Shown here: positions 1-7,579 of the stretch, one piece after another
Layout of the letters: every line of letters starts with the position of its first letter
How positions within the stretch are numbered: the first letter of the stretch is position 1
From: Spirochaetaceae bacterium
GTDB lineage: Bacteria > Spirochaetota > Spirochaetia > Treponematales > Breznakiellaceae
Direction: 5' to 3'
Assembly: GCA_031275595.1 (NCBI GenBank)
Contig: JAISOO010000145.1
Location: forward strand, 1-29,404
DNA length: 29,404 bases
Position numbers and translations under genes: made by a program
Notes under the pieces: generated by a model
Database searches by the model: none
What the model was told of the DNA's origin: nothing
What the model saw: only the letters and a program-made list of their open reading frames with translations

Positions 1-23
1 ACCTATTGGAGCGGATAGCCCGG

Positions 24-50
24 TCCGGCGCCTCCGGGGGAGGCGCCGGA
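24..50. other. Perfect GC-rich inverted repeat at left edge
   Basis: A 12-bp arm beginning TCCGGCGCC (24-35) is followed by a GGG loop and its exact complement (39-50). There is no T-tract after it on either strand, so it is not a classic intrinsic terminator. It sits six bases after an in-frame TAG at 16-18, so it could mark the 3' end of a gene lying mostly outside the window; that is inference. The rest of 1-264 shows no gene I can support. Confidence 0.6.
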
Positions 51-151
51 TGCGCCCAAATTCCCCGGAAAAATCCGCCGCATCCCTGTTGGCTGCGGGC
101 GGGACCCGCGGAAAGCGAATTTCAGCTTATTTTTTCTCAAATTTATGGGTC

Positions 152-180
152 TTGGCACGGTTTTTGCTATATGTTTTATA
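152..180 (+). promoter_or_regulatory. Possible promoter for the 265-753 gene
   Basis: TTGGCA at 152-157 is followed after 17 bases by TTTATA (175-180), with an alternative TATACG two bases further on. The -35 matches the sigma70 consensus well; the -10 is weak. It lies about 85 bases upstream of the start codon at 265. This is a pattern match only. Confidence 0.3.
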
Positions 181-264
181 CGGCCGTTGGCCGGAAACCG
201 GGCTGTCCGGAGCAACAGGGCTTGTATCCGGGGCTGTACCTTGATTTTGTTTTGAGGAGCGTAT

Positions 265-753
265 ATGAATCGGAGCATTCTTGTTATTATCCTGGGATTG
301 GCGGCGGCCGGCCTTTTCGCCCAGGCCGGAAGCGGCAGGGCGAGGGTCCGCTCGCCGCAGGAACCCCCTGAGGCGGTGACGGTGAGCGGAAATTTGGCGG
401 TGATAGACGCCAGGATCGGCCTTGAAAGCGGGGGCAATACCTATTATGTCATGGGTATCGACCGGCTTATCGGGTTTGTGGAGGGCCTCAAAGAAGGGGC
501 CCCGGTAACTTTGGAGGGGTATGAGTTCCCCGTGGCCGCGGCCCCGGAGTACCGGTATCTTCGGGTTTTTCGGCTGAATTTTAACGGCAAGGACTACGAA
601 CTGTCCCCCCGGACGCGGCAGACCGCCGAAGGGGCTGAGGCTCCCCAGCCTTTCGCCGGGCCGGATTTCAGGAACCGGCCCTGTCCCGGCCCGAGATTCC
701 CCGGCGGCGGAGGGCCCCGGCGGGATTCCCGGCACCGCTTTGAGGGGCGCTGA
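265..753 (+). CDS. Small secreted/periplasmic hypothetical protein
   Basis: 162-residue protein that I do not recognise as a named family. Residues 1-20 form a signal peptide: MNRS, then a hydrophobic Ala/Leu-rich stretch ending near LFAQA. The middle (about 40-110) looks like a compact beta-rich domain with GNLAVIDARIGL, YYVMGIDRLIGF and YRYLRVFRLNF, resembling bacterial-OB-fold-like secreted proteins; that resemblance is impression only. The C-terminal 50 residues are Pro/Gly/Arg-rich and low complexity, so the mature C-terminus is probably disordered. The ATG at 265 is preceded by GAGGAG (254-259) at good spacing, which fixes the start. It converges on the RNA methyltransferase gene, with a hairpin in the gap. 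Certain as a gene by start signals and export signal; function unknown. Confidence 0.75.
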   Translation: MNRSILVIILGLAAAGLFAQAGSGRARVRSPQEPPEAVTVSGNLAVIDARIGLESGGNTYYVMGIDRLIGFVEGLKEGAPVTLEGYEFPVAAAPEYRYLRVFRLNFNGKDYELSPRTRQTAEGAEAPQPFAGPDFRNRPCPGPRFPGGGGPRRDSRHRFEGR

Positions 754-770
754 CGCCGGGTAAAAGCCGG

Positions 771-804
771 GCCGGTTCCGAAACCCGGTGGTATTGGAAC
801 CGGC
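771..804. repeat. Intergenic palindrome, repeat family copy 1
   Basis: GCCGGTTCC (771-779) pairs exactly with GGAACCGGC (796-804) across a 16-base loop that contains GAAAC and GTATT, remnants of the AAAAC/GTTTT inner stem of the family. It lies between two convergent genes (stops at 753 and 829), where it could act as a bidirectional end signal, though it has no T-tract. Confidence 0.6.
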
Positions 805-828
805 TTGGGGGCAAGGGTAAGGGACCTG

Positions 829-1638
829 CTACAATTCGTAGATCTCATGGAGAAAGAGGGTCGCCGCCTGGGCAACGTTGAGGCTTTCAATCATGCCGGT
901 CCCGGGGATCCGTACCAGGGCGGAGCAGTGTTCCCTTACCTCCGGGGGGAGCCCCGTTTCTTCGTTACCCACCACCAGGGCTATGCCGGGCCGGACATAG
1001 TCCCCGGGCCTCCCCATTCCGGCGGGGCCGCCCCGCAACAGGCCGGCCCGCTCCCGGATAATGACCCCCAGGTCCCGAATCCTCAGGCGGGCCCGCATAT
1101 CCGCGCCGATGGTGATCACCCGCCGGGAAAGGCTTTTGACAAAGGCCCCGGTATCCCCGGTCCTGCGGAACGTCACCTGCTCCATCCCCCCCTCGGCGAC
1201 CCGGTAGGCGCTGGTAGTGAGCCGGGCTTCCCGGTCCCCTTCGGAAAGGATGATAAAGGGGGCGTCGAAAAAAGCCGCGGAACGGACCATGGCCCCCAGG
1301 TTATGATCGTTCCCCACGGAATGGAGGACCAGGCCGGTTTTCCCCTCCCCGGCCCAGCGCTCGATATCCGCTTTTTCCACCGGTTCCACCACCGGTTCCT
1401 CAATCATCGCCACCACCCCCTGGTGCCGGGGGCTTTTGCAGAGCCGCTCCAGTTCCCCGTCTTCGCAGAGTTTATAGGGCCGTTTCCGTTCCGCTAAATT
1501 TTTACACACCCGGGTGAATTGTTTCAGCCGGTCCTCCCGGAGAAAAAGCCGGTTTATCCTCTCAGGATGGTACTCCCCCAGGGCCGCCGCGGCGTTAAAA
1601 CCGCAGACCGCCAATTCATTGGTCAGTTTGTTCCGCAT
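829..1638 (-). CDS. SpoU/TrmH-family RNA 2'-O-methyltransferase
   Basis: SPOUT-class methyltransferase that would transfer a methyl group from S-adenosylmethionine to a ribose 2'-OH in tRNA or rRNA. Seen in the sequence: an N-terminal substrate-binding-like domain (NELAVCGFNAAAALGEYHPE to about residue 80), motif 1 NDHNLGAMVRSAAFF with the catalytic-type Asn and Arg, motif 2 ALVVGNEETGLP, and motif 3 IPGTGMIESLNVAQAATLFLHEIYE, which forms the knotted cofactor site. I chose the ATG at 1638 (MRNKLTNE), giving 269 residues. A TTG at 1707 would add 23 residues (FFTPPKKHILG) that do not look like the domain. The exact target (Gm18-type tRNA, 23S rRNA or other) cannot be told from sequence. A repeat-filled gap precedes it and it converges with 265-753. 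Confidence 0.9.
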   Translation of the reverse strand: MRNKLTNELAVCGFNAAAALGEYHPERINRLFLREDRLKQFTRVCKNLAERKRPYKLCEDGELERLCKSPRHQGVVAMIEEPVVEPVEKADIERWAGEGKTGLVLHSVGNDHNLGAMVRSAAFFDAPFIILSEGDREARLTTSAYRVAEGGMEQVTFRRTGDTGAFVKSLSRRVITIGADMRARLRIRDLGVIIRERAGLLRGGPAGMGRPGDYVRPGIALVVGNEETGLPPEVREHCSALVRIPGTGMIESLNVAQAATLFLHEIYEL

Positions 1639-1711
1639 TTTCCCCAGTATATGCTTTTTTGGGGGGGTAAAAAAAGCCCCCCTGAGCCGGGTCCGATTTT
1701 TATTCAATATG

Positions 1712-1750
1712 GAGGCTTTCCCAAAACTAACCGAGTTTGGGGAAAGGCTC
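1712..1750. repeat. Intergenic palindrome, repeat family copy 2 (CTTTCCC subtype)
   Basis: GAGGCTTTCCCAAAACT on the left and AGTTTGGGGAAAGGCTC on the right, loop about AACCG, one mismatch in a 13-bp stem. It is nearly identical in design to the copy at 27,235-27,273, including the flanking GGAGG and CTCTA. The stretch 1639-2039 holds no gene; it is made of this and the following repeats. Confidence 0.75.
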
Positions 1751-1795
1751 TATGGCTTACCATGAGGTTTATCAGGACGATGGAAACATACTATA

Positions 1796-1833
1796 GAGCA
1801 TTTCCCAAAACCCGGTTGGTTTTAGAACAGGCT
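1796..1833. repeat. Intergenic palindrome, repeat family copy 3
   Basis: Begins GAGCATTTCCCAAAACC and continues GGTTTTAGAACAGGCT; the arms are imperfect. A 22-base core (1802-1823, starting TTCCCAAAACCCGG) is identical to 25,702-25,723, so the two copies share a recent source. Confidence 0.65.
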
Positions 1834-1836
1834 TTG

Positions 1837-1893
1837 GGAGAAAATTGCTCACTTCTTATGAGATAAGCATTTACGGCTTATGCAATTTTCTCC
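1837..1893. other. Long nested stem-loop between repeats
   Basis: GGAGAAAATTGC (1837-1848) pairs perfectly over 12 bp with GCAATTTTCTCC (1882-1893). Inside it ATAAGC pairs with GCTTAT. It lies directly between two palindrome copies, so the gap carries three consecutive hairpins. Confidence 0.65.
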
Positions 1894-1904
1894 AAGGGTA
1901 AGAA

Positions 1905-1937
1905 GCTGTTCCAAAACTGAAGTTTTGGAACAGCCTC
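1905..1937. repeat. Intergenic palindrome, repeat family copy 4 (perfect 14-bp stem)
   Basis: GCTGTTCCAAAACT (1905-1918), loop GA, AGTTTTGGAACAGC (1921-1934), then CTC. This is the cleanest copy of the GTTCC subtype and the best reference for the family consensus. Confidence 0.85.
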
Positions 1938-2039
1938 AAATGAAAAATCCAGGGCAAACTTCGAAGCATGGACCCTACCTTCCCAATCACTTCTACGGGG
2001 AAAAGCGGTAAAAAAATGTCCGCTTATGGAATACGGGAC

Positions 2040-3347
2040 TCAGGCGGTATCTTCCTCCGGGGGAAGAATCAGGACCTTATCAATACGGTTGCCTTCCATG
2101 GCGATGATTTTAAAACGGAAGCCGTTCCAGTCAAAATGCGCGCCGATTTTTGGAATTTCCCCGGCCAGGCTTAAAACAAAACCCGCCAGGGTATGGTAAT
2201 CCTGATGATCCCCGGTGAGGCTGCTTAAGGAGAGGGTTTTAGCGATATCGTCGATGTTAACACTTCCCTCGGCCAGATAGGTACCGTCTTCCTGCCGCAG
2301 GATCTCCTCTCCCCCGCGGGTGGAATCGGAAAGCTCACCGACTATTTCTTCAATTAAATCCCGGACGGACAGGACTCCGGAAAAACCGCCGTATTCATCC
2401 ATAACAAAAATAAGATCCGCATCTCCCTGTTTAAAGGCTTCAAAGGCTTTGAGGGCGGTCATGGTTTCCGGTACAAAACGGGGGGATTTTAGGATAGCCT
2501 TGAGCCCTTTCCAGGGTTCTTCCAGAAGGGCAAGAAAGATGTCCTGGACATATACCAATCCCACCACATCATCCAGGGTTCCCTTCGCCACGGGGAAATA
2601 ACGCTGATCCCGAAATTCCAGGGCAATCCTCCGGGCTTCTTCCGGGCCCGCATTGATATCCAGCCAGGTTATCTCCGATCTATGGGTCATAAAAGTTCCC
2701 ACAGGCCGGTCCCCCAGGTAAAAAACTCCTTCCACCATGGTCCGTTCCCGGCCTTCCACGATGCCGGATTTTTCCCCTTCCCTCAAAGCTATCCGTAATT
2801 CATCTTCGGTAATCCCCGGATCCGGGGATTTTTCAAGACGAAAGACCGCCCGGAACAATTTTGAACCTTGGCAAAAGAGAAAGCTCAGGGGTTTTAAAAG
2901 ACCGGTTAAAAATACGATGAAGGGAAGGACCGCGGCGGTTATCTTTTCCGGGGCCAGAAGGGCAAGCTTTTTGGGGATCATTATGCCCAGGGTTACGGCT
3001 CCCAGGGTTACGGCCCCTACCACCAGGATAAATGCAAAGATATTCCCCACCGGATAGGAGATGCCCCGGAGGGCAAACATTGTTTCCAGGGGCCGAACAA
3101 GCGACCTTCCCCCCAGGACGCCGGTAAGGATACCCAGAAAACACAACCAAATTTTGAGCGAAAGGAGACAGGGGCCTGGGTTTTCCGCCATCCGCAGGGC
3201 CCTGCGGTACTTTTTATTACCCTCCTCCGCTTTTGCCCGGAGCCGGGACTTTCGGGAAGAGATCAGGGCGGTTTCCGCCAGGGAAATAAACCCATTCACC
3301 AATAACAATCCCAGGATAATCAGGATATGTCCCAGAGGGTCCTCCAT
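2040..3347 (-). CDS. CNNM/CorC (HlyC/TlyC-type) transmembrane CBS protein
   Basis: 435-residue inner-membrane protein of the DUF21-CBS-CorC_HlyC architecture, a family linked to divalent cation (Mg2+/Co2+) efflux and often labelled 'hemolysin'. Seen: a DUF21 membrane domain (about 1-165) with ISLAETALISS near residue 22 and hydrophobic segments around 8-25, 62-80, 100-125 and 137-160; two CBS motifs (about 215-345), the second with the hallmark VMDEYGGFSGVLSVRDL; and a C-terminal CorC domain (about 350-432). Its start lies 2 bases after the stop of the upstream HD-GYP gene, with GGGGTAGG as ribosome site, so the two are co-transcribed. Oddity: TLGAVTLGIM near residue 114 reflects a 15-bp tandem duplication at 2986-3015. 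Transport function is family knowledge, not shown here. Confidence 0.9.
   Translation of the reverse strand: MEDPLGHILIILGLLLVNGFISLAETALISSRKSRLRAKAEEGNKKYRRALRMAENPGPCLLSLKIWLCFLGILTGVLGGRSLVRPLETMFALRGISYPVGNIFAFILVVGAVTLGAVTLGIMIPKKLALLAPEKITAAVLPFIVFLTGLLKPLSFLFCQGSKLFRAVFRLEKSPDPGITEDELRIALREGEKSGIVEGRERTMVEGVFYLGDRPVGTFMTHRSEITWLDINAGPEEARRIALEFRDQRYFPVAKGTLDDVVGLVYVQDIFLALLEEPWKGLKAILKSPRFVPETMTALKAFEAFKQGDADLIFVMDEYGGFSGVLSVRDLIEEIVGELSDSTRGGEEILRQEDGTYLAEGSVNIDDIAKTLSLSSLTGDHQDYHTLAGFVLSLAGEIPKIGAHFDWNGFRFKIIAMEGNRIDKVLILPPEEDTA
2986..3015. repeat. 15-bp in-frame tandem duplication
   Basis: CCCAGGGTTACGGCT at 2986-3000 is followed at once by CCCAGGGTTACGGCC (14 of 15 identical). 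It repeats the pentapeptide GAVTL inside a membrane segment of the CNNM protein and keeps the frame. Confidence 0.85.
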
Positions 3348-3349
3348 AC

Positions 3350-4516
3350 CTACCCCTTCCGCGGAGCACTGATTTCTTCCCGGAGCAGGGGCCGAAGGAT
3401 ATACACCCCGGTCTGGGAGGTTTCCAAGGTTTTGTTCCTGCCGTCCGGGGTCAGTTCCTCCAACAGCTGAACCACAGGAAACCGGGGATTTTCCGGGTTC
3501 ACATCAATTACCTGTCCCTTTTTATTGTTGGAAAGCAGAACATACAAACCGATGGGATAAATGGAAAGGGAAAATATCAGCGCCCGGATTATGGTTTCAT
3601 CATACTGTTTGCCGGGATTTTTCAGGAGATCCAACATCCCCTCATAACCGTCTTTAGCCTCCTTATAAGGCCGGTTGCTGGTCAGGGCCTCGTAGGAACA
3701 GGCCACGGCGATGATCTTCGCGTAAAGGCTTATCTTATTCCCGGTCAATTTTTGCGGATACCCTTCGCCGTTTTCCCGCTCATGGTGTTCCAGGGCGGCG
3801 ATACTTATGATCAGGGGAAAATCAAAGGATTTGAGCATATTGTAACTCAGGATAGGATGGGTAAGAATCGCCTGCCGTTCCTTGGGCGAAAGCGCCCGTT
3901 TACTACTATAAATTTGAGGGGGGAGCCTGGTCATCCCTATTTCATGGAGCAGGGCGGCAACCCCCAGTTCAATAAGCCGGTGATAGGGCAATTTAATGAA
4001 ATAACCGATAACAATGGCAATAATGGTGGATTTTACCGCGTGTATGGCGAGGTAGTTCTGTCCCGGGCTGGGTTCAGCCACCCGCTGCACCCGGAGCAAA
4101 AACCGGCGATCCTCCTTTACAAAAGCGCAGACCGTTTTTATTTTTTCCGCCACTTCCTTAAATTCAAGTTTATCCTTAATGACCATATCGGAAAACAGGG
4201 TTTCCACATATTCGGCAAAGGAGTTATAGAAGAGTTCGGCCCGCCTTAATTTTTCCCGGTCGGTTAATGCCTCGTCCGCGGCGATTGTTTCCTCCGGATT
4301 GAAGGTAAATCCCTCCGAAAGGTAAGTCTCCCGGCATTCTCCGTCGCTTGCTATCTCTCTAAACCCCCATTTTAAAAGGATTTGAGCGATGTCTTTGGTA
4401 AAGGGCGTTTCCGGAGCGGTCACCATAAACCGGTCGCCAACATACGCCGGTTTAGAGAAAAAACTGTCCCGGGGGATATCTTTAACCGCATATTGTTTCA
4501 TTTCCGATTCCAACAT
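3350..4516 (-). CDS. HD-GYP-like protein, probably degenerate at the metal site
   Basis: 388 residues. HD-GYP enzymes hydrolyse cyclic di-GMP. Residues 1-150 are an unassigned N-terminal region; 155-345 match the HD-GYP fold in order: a conserved His at 159, LLHEIGM at 189-195, LTHP at 218-221, HHERENGEGYP at 244-254, VACSYEALTSNRPY at 271-284. The GYP motif and the HHE are intact, but the usual HD(I)GK reads HEIGM (Asp192 to Glu, Lys195 to Met), and the usual Asp of vaDv..ALts is Cys273. Those Asp positions are metal ligands in active family members, so a binding or sensory role rather than catalysis is possible; that is inference. It precedes the CNNM gene by 2 bp and is probably driven from a promoter at 4552-4581. 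Confidence 0.85.
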   Translation of the reverse strand: MLESEMKQYAVKDIPRDSFFSKPAYVGDRFMVTAPETPFTKDIAQILLKWGFREIASDGECRETYLSEGFTFNPEETIAADEALTDREKLRRAELFYNSFAEYVETLFSDMVIKDKLEFKEVAEKIKTVCAFVKEDRRFLLRVQRVAEPSPGQNYLAIHAVKSTIIAIVIGYFIKLPYHRLIELGVAALLHEIGMTRLPPQIYSSKRALSPKERQAILTHPILSYNMLKSFDFPLIISIAALEHHERENGEGYPQKLTGNKISLYAKIIAVACSYEALTSNRPYKEAKDGYEGMLDLLKNPGKQYDETIIRALIFSLSIYPIGLYVLLSNNKKGQVIDVNPENPRFPVVQLLEELTPDGRNKTLETSQTGVYILRPLLREEISAPRKG

Positions 4517-4551
4517 CTGTCATTCCGTTGACTTGTCTATTCCTTTAATCT

Positions 4552-4581
4552 ATCATAAATGTCGGTATTAATATATGCCAA
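4552..4581 (-). promoter_or_regulatory. Likely promoter for the HD-GYP/CNNM operon
   Basis: Read on the minus strand: TTGGCA (4576-4581), an 18-base spacer, TATGAT (4552-4557). Both boxes match sigma70 at five of six positions. It would start transcription near 4545, about 29 bases before the ATG at 4516. Confidence 0.5.
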
Positions 4582-4585
4582 ATTG

Positions 4586-4613
4586 AGGCTGTTTCAAAAC
4601 TTTAGTTTGAAGG
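4586..4613. repeat. Intergenic palindrome, repeat family copy 5 (decayed)
   Basis: GAGGCTGTTTCAAAACT followed by AGTTTGAAG; the right arm has lost part of the inner stem. A further half-copy reading CAAAACCCGG starts about 10 bases later. It lies between divergent genes, so it cannot be a simple terminator. Confidence 0.55.
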
Positions 4614-4691
4614 GCCTTTTTCAAAACCCGGTGATCCGGCAGGGGGCAGGATTTTAAAAAACCCGGGGTTGATTCGCAAAGGACAGGGAGC

Positions 4692-5513
4692 TTGAAATTC
4701 ACTTCCATTTTTATATTATTTAATTTTTTACTGTTGGTTTTTTTAATTCTCGCATGCGGTATGCCCATGGTAATCTTACAATCCTGGGCTTTGGGGGATT
4801 ATTGGAGTATCATCTGGCCGGTGGTATTATTCCTCATTATTGTTCTTATCGCCCTGAATAGTTTCTACTTTATTAACCGGCGGTTTCTTCAATTATTGGA
4901 AAGGGAAGATTGGCCCGCTTTGGTCCGATACCTGGAACAGCGGATATTCAAGGAGGGCCGTTATACGTCCCGGTTGGTACGGCTTTTGGCGAATGCCTAT
5001 TTGATTCTTTCCGATTCCTCTTCGGTGGTGAGTATGGAAAACAAGGTAGCCATCGTAAAGCCCGCCTTGGTGGATGCCAATGCCCTGATTTTTGGCACCG
5101 CCCGAATTCTGAACCGGGATATCGGCGGGGCGGTTACCTTCTTTTCCACCCGCCTTAATTCGGCAAAAACCGAATCCGCCCATTGGGTACACTGGTATTA
5201 CGGGTTTTCCCTGCTCCTGGACCGGCAATTTTCCGCCGCCGGGGATCAATTTAAAGCCCTCGCGGCGGAGTCCAAAGACGGGATAATTACCGGCCTTTCC
5301 TCTTTTTTCCTGGCGGAAAACCTCGGCAGGGCCGTCCCCCAGCGGAGTCTGGAATTTACCGCCGCCGCCATGGAGGGAAGGAACCGCCTTAAAAAAACCT
5401 TCCCCTCCGCGGACGCCTGGAACCGGGAGGTAAAAAAGATCCTAAATGAAGTTTATACCGTGGTCCTTTCAAAGTATATCAACGAAACCACGGTATGGTT
5501 ATTTGGAAATTGA
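4692..5513 (+). CDS. Membrane-anchored conserved hypothetical protein, TPR-like
   Basis: 273 residues and unrecognised by name. Two hydrophobic segments open the protein (about 4-28 and 38-62), followed by a soluble alpha-helical region from about 65 to the end. Phrases such as LVRLLANAYLIL, HWVHWYYGFSLLLDRQFSAAGDQFKALAAE look like tetratricopeptide-type helical hairpins, so a scaffold role facing one side of the membrane is plausible. The Cys in LILACGM resembles a loose lipobox, but a second membrane helix follows at once, which argues against a lipoprotein. The start is uncertain: the frame is open from 4635, TTG at 4692 is the only usual start codon before the hydrophobic segment, and AGGGAG sits only one base before it. 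It ends at a good intrinsic terminator and stands alone between divergent and convergent neighbours. Confidence 0.75.
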   Translation: MKFTSIFILFNFLLLVFLILACGMPMVILQSWALGDYWSIIWPVVLFLIIVLIALNSFYFINRRFLQLLEREDWPALVRYLEQRIFKEGRYTSRLVRLLANAYLILSDSSSVVSMENKVAIVKPALVDANALIFGTARILNRDIGGAVTFFSTRLNSAKTESAHWVHWYYGFSLLLDRQFSAAGDQFKALAAESKDGIITGLSSFFLAENLGRAVPQRSLEFTAAAMEGRNRLKKTFPSADAWNREVKKILNEVYTVVLSKYINETTVWLFGN

Positions 5514-5518
5514 GGGGG

Positions 5519-5552
5519 CCTTTCCAAAACTTCGGCTTTGGAAAGGTTTTTT
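5519..5552 (+). terminator. Intrinsic terminator made from a repeat copy
   Basis: CCTTTCCAAA (5519-5528) pairs with TTTGGAAAGG (5537-5546) and is followed by six T (5547-5552). The arms match the palindrome family (CTTTCCAAAAC type), so this copy doubles as the terminator of the 4692-5513 gene, whose stop is at 5513. Confidence 0.85.
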
Positions 5553-5575
5553 CGCCCCTTTTTCATGTTTCCCCG

Positions 5576-5617
5576 AAAAAAAAGACGATGCGCCTGGACG
5601 TCGGAATGCGCACCGTC
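5576..5617 (-). terminator. Intrinsic terminator of the MAF-like gene
   Basis: On the minus strand GACGGTGCGC pairs with GCGCATCGTC (5608-5617 and 5584-5593, one mismatch) and is followed by eight T (A-run at 5576-5583). It lies about 45 bases after the stop at 5662 and faces the opposite terminator at 5519-5552. Confidence 0.85.
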
Positions 5618-5661
5618 TACGAACTTGAGGTATTATCCTCCCGTTGTATTGTATATCGGCG

Positions 5662-7557
5662 TTATTTTTTTGAACCTTTAGCGGGAAAAATACGAAGTAC
5701 GGACAAATTATACTCCGCCGCCGATGCCAGGGCCCGGTACAATTTTGCTGATAATTCCAGATATCGCTCCAAAGGCTTCCCGGGAGGGCTTTCCAATTGG
5801 GCCTCCAATTCCGCGGGGGGGGGAAAGAGAAACCCCGCTACATCCTTTACCGTGCTGGAGCTTATCCGCCGGTTGACCTCGTCCAGTTTTGCCAGGATCT
5901 TTTCATCCACGTTTTTTTTCCTTCCAAGATCCGCACCGGCCGCCGCAGCTTGGCGCTCCGCTTCCTCGGCCAGGTTTTTGATCCCCTCAAGGCCCTCTAA
6001 AAGGGCATCCCGGGCCTTTTGAAAGGCGTGGGAACGCGCTTCGATCCGCCGCGGGGCATAAAAATCCTCGGCAATCCGGGCAAAAACCTCCCCCAGGATC
6101 CGGTTTATCTCGTCCCGGCGGGGGGGCAGGGCGAGAAGCTCTTCCGGATCCGCCAGGTCCATACCGGAAACGGCCAGTCCCCCCGGGGAAAAACTCCGGG
6201 TTTGTACTTCGGGATAGAGCCGGAAACGGTTTTCAAACCAGGCGGAATAGAGGGAAAGACGCCGGTCCGTAAGAACCTGTCCCCCGCCGGCGGCGGCGGC
6301 CCAAAAGGGCTGCCCGTCCCGAAGGGCCCGGACGGACCAGGTTTCCGGAGGGATAAAACGGTTTCCCGCAGCCAGGGCCCGCTCTTCAAAAAGGGCCCCC
6401 TTAAAATGGGTCTTTAATTCCGGAAAGGCCAGATCAAGTCCCGCCCACCAGACCGAAGACGCCCCCAGGACCCGGGTAAAATCCCAGGCGCTGGCAGCCA
6501 CCGAGCCCCCGGCGCCAAGCGGCCCCTTGGGATCCACCATATCTTCGATAAACCGTCCCAGGGGAAAGAGGGAGCCGCAGAGAAAGATCCGGCCAAAGGG
6601 CTGCCGCAGGACCGGAGGGTAGACCGCCGATTCGGTGACGAGGCAGCTCTTAATCGCCGCGGTCCGGTCCAGGTGCCGGGCGTTCCAGTATTGGGGGTCC
6701 ACCGCCAGGGTGAAATCAGGGGTAACCCCTGTTTTTAGGAGCATCCCCAGAGAGGTGTCCACCGCCACCAGGACACAACGTTCCGCAAAGGCGGGGAGCA
6801 GCGGCCGGACCCGGTCCAGGGAAGGACCCGCCGCCACGAGGAGTACCGGCGGGCTCGCGGCGGCTCCGTCGCTTTTCCAGGCAGGTGAGGAAAGGCAGCC
6901 GGCCAGACGGGAAATCCCCGGCAGATCCCGGCCGGCCTCCATGTTCCGGGCCAGGTTCCGTACCCACCGCCGTCCGAAACGCCGGAGGGTTGCCATGTTC
7001 ACATCCTCCCGGGAGGTCCAGGTTCGGATGCGGTGTTCTACCCCGGCGTACCAGGCTTCGTCCATCTGCATCAGGGCCCGGTTTTTAAGGACTTCCGGAG
7101 AACTTCCCTGCCCCCGGGAAGCACCCCCGAAAAAAGCGAGGGCCCCGGTAATTCCTTCCCCGGTTCCACCGACCACAAAGATGAGCCGGCGGCCGCCGAG
7201 GAATTCCCCCAAATCCCTGGTCTCCATGGCCTTTTTCAGGACCGTCCCGTGACATTCCAGGATGATGAGGGGCCGTTCCGGTTTGGCCGCGGCGGCGGCT
7301 TCCGCGGCATACCCCAGGCCAAAGCCCAGGACCACCAAAGGGCCGTCCCCGGTCAACCCTTGGGCAAGACGCCGCCCTTCCCGGACCGGATCCCGGGGAG
7401 AATGAATATGGATGCCTTCAACGATCAGGACCGGATCCCCGGCGGCACTTTTTTCCACAAGCATTTTCCGGGGAGGCCCCTGATCCCGGTAAAGTTCCTC
7501 CTCCAGTCCCGGATATCGTTCCCGGAGGATCTTTATATTAGTATCCCAGGGTTCCAT
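5662..7557 (-). CDS. MAF-like DUF115 protein (motility accessory factor / MptE-like)
   Basis: 631 residues. The family (MAF_flag10/DUF115, 6-hydroxymethylpterin pyrophosphokinase MptE-like fold) includes proteins needed for flagellin glycosylation in several bacteria. Seen: an N-terminal half with GPLVVLGFGLGYAAEAAAAA near residue 92, a nucleotide-binding-like Gly-rich strand; the DUF115 core from about residue 225 with VLLVAAGPSLDRV, LVAVDTSLGMLLKTGVTPDF, LAVDPQYWNARHL and LGAGGSVAASAWDFTRVLGA; and a helical C-terminal tail (about 500-631) rich in Glu/Ala/Lys. The ATG at 7557 is preceded on the minus strand by a purine block AGGAGGGGGAGG, a strong ribosome site. It follows the PBP gene by about 100 bases containing a decayed palindrome, and ends at a good terminator. 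A flagellar role is family-based inference; no flagellar gene is in the window. Confidence 0.85.
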   Translation of the reverse strand: MEPWDTNIKILRERYPGLEEELYRDQGPPRKMLVEKSAAGDPVLIVEGIHIHSPRDPVREGRRLAQGLTGDGPLVVLGFGLGYAAEAAAAAKPERPLIILECHGTVLKKAMETRDLGEFLGGRRLIFVVGGTGEGITGALAFFGGASRGQGSSPEVLKNRALMQMDEAWYAGVEHRIRTWTSREDVNMATLRRFGRRWVRNLARNMEAGRDLPGISRLAGCLSSPAWKSDGAAASPPVLLVAAGPSLDRVRPLLPAFAERCVLVAVDTSLGMLLKTGVTPDFTLAVDPQYWNARHLDRTAAIKSCLVTESAVYPPVLRQPFGRIFLCGSLFPLGRFIEDMVDPKGPLGAGGSVAASAWDFTRVLGASSVWWAGLDLAFPELKTHFKGALFEERALAAGNRFIPPETWSVRALRDGQPFWAAAAGGGQVLTDRRLSLYSAWFENRFRLYPEVQTRSFSPGGLAVSGMDLADPEELLALPPRRDEINRILGEVFARIAEDFYAPRRIEARSHAFQKARDALLEGLEGIKNLAEEAERQAAAAGADLGRKKNVDEKILAKLDEVNRRISSSTVKDVAGFLFPPPAELEAQLESPPGKPLERYLELSAKLYRALASAAEYNLSVLRIFPAKGSKK

Positions 7558-7579
7558 CGGGCCTCCCCCTCCTGATCTT

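Noticed and set aside
1..18. A five-codon reading TYWSG ending in TAG at the left edge, possibly the end of an upstream gene
   Set aside because: Too short to support; only the hairpin six bases later hints at a gene end.
3..735. Long minus-strand open frames over the first gene
   Set aside because: They are antisense shadows of a GC-rich coding region: Pro/Arg/Gly-rich composition, no ribosome site, and they overlap a gene with a clear signal peptide and start.
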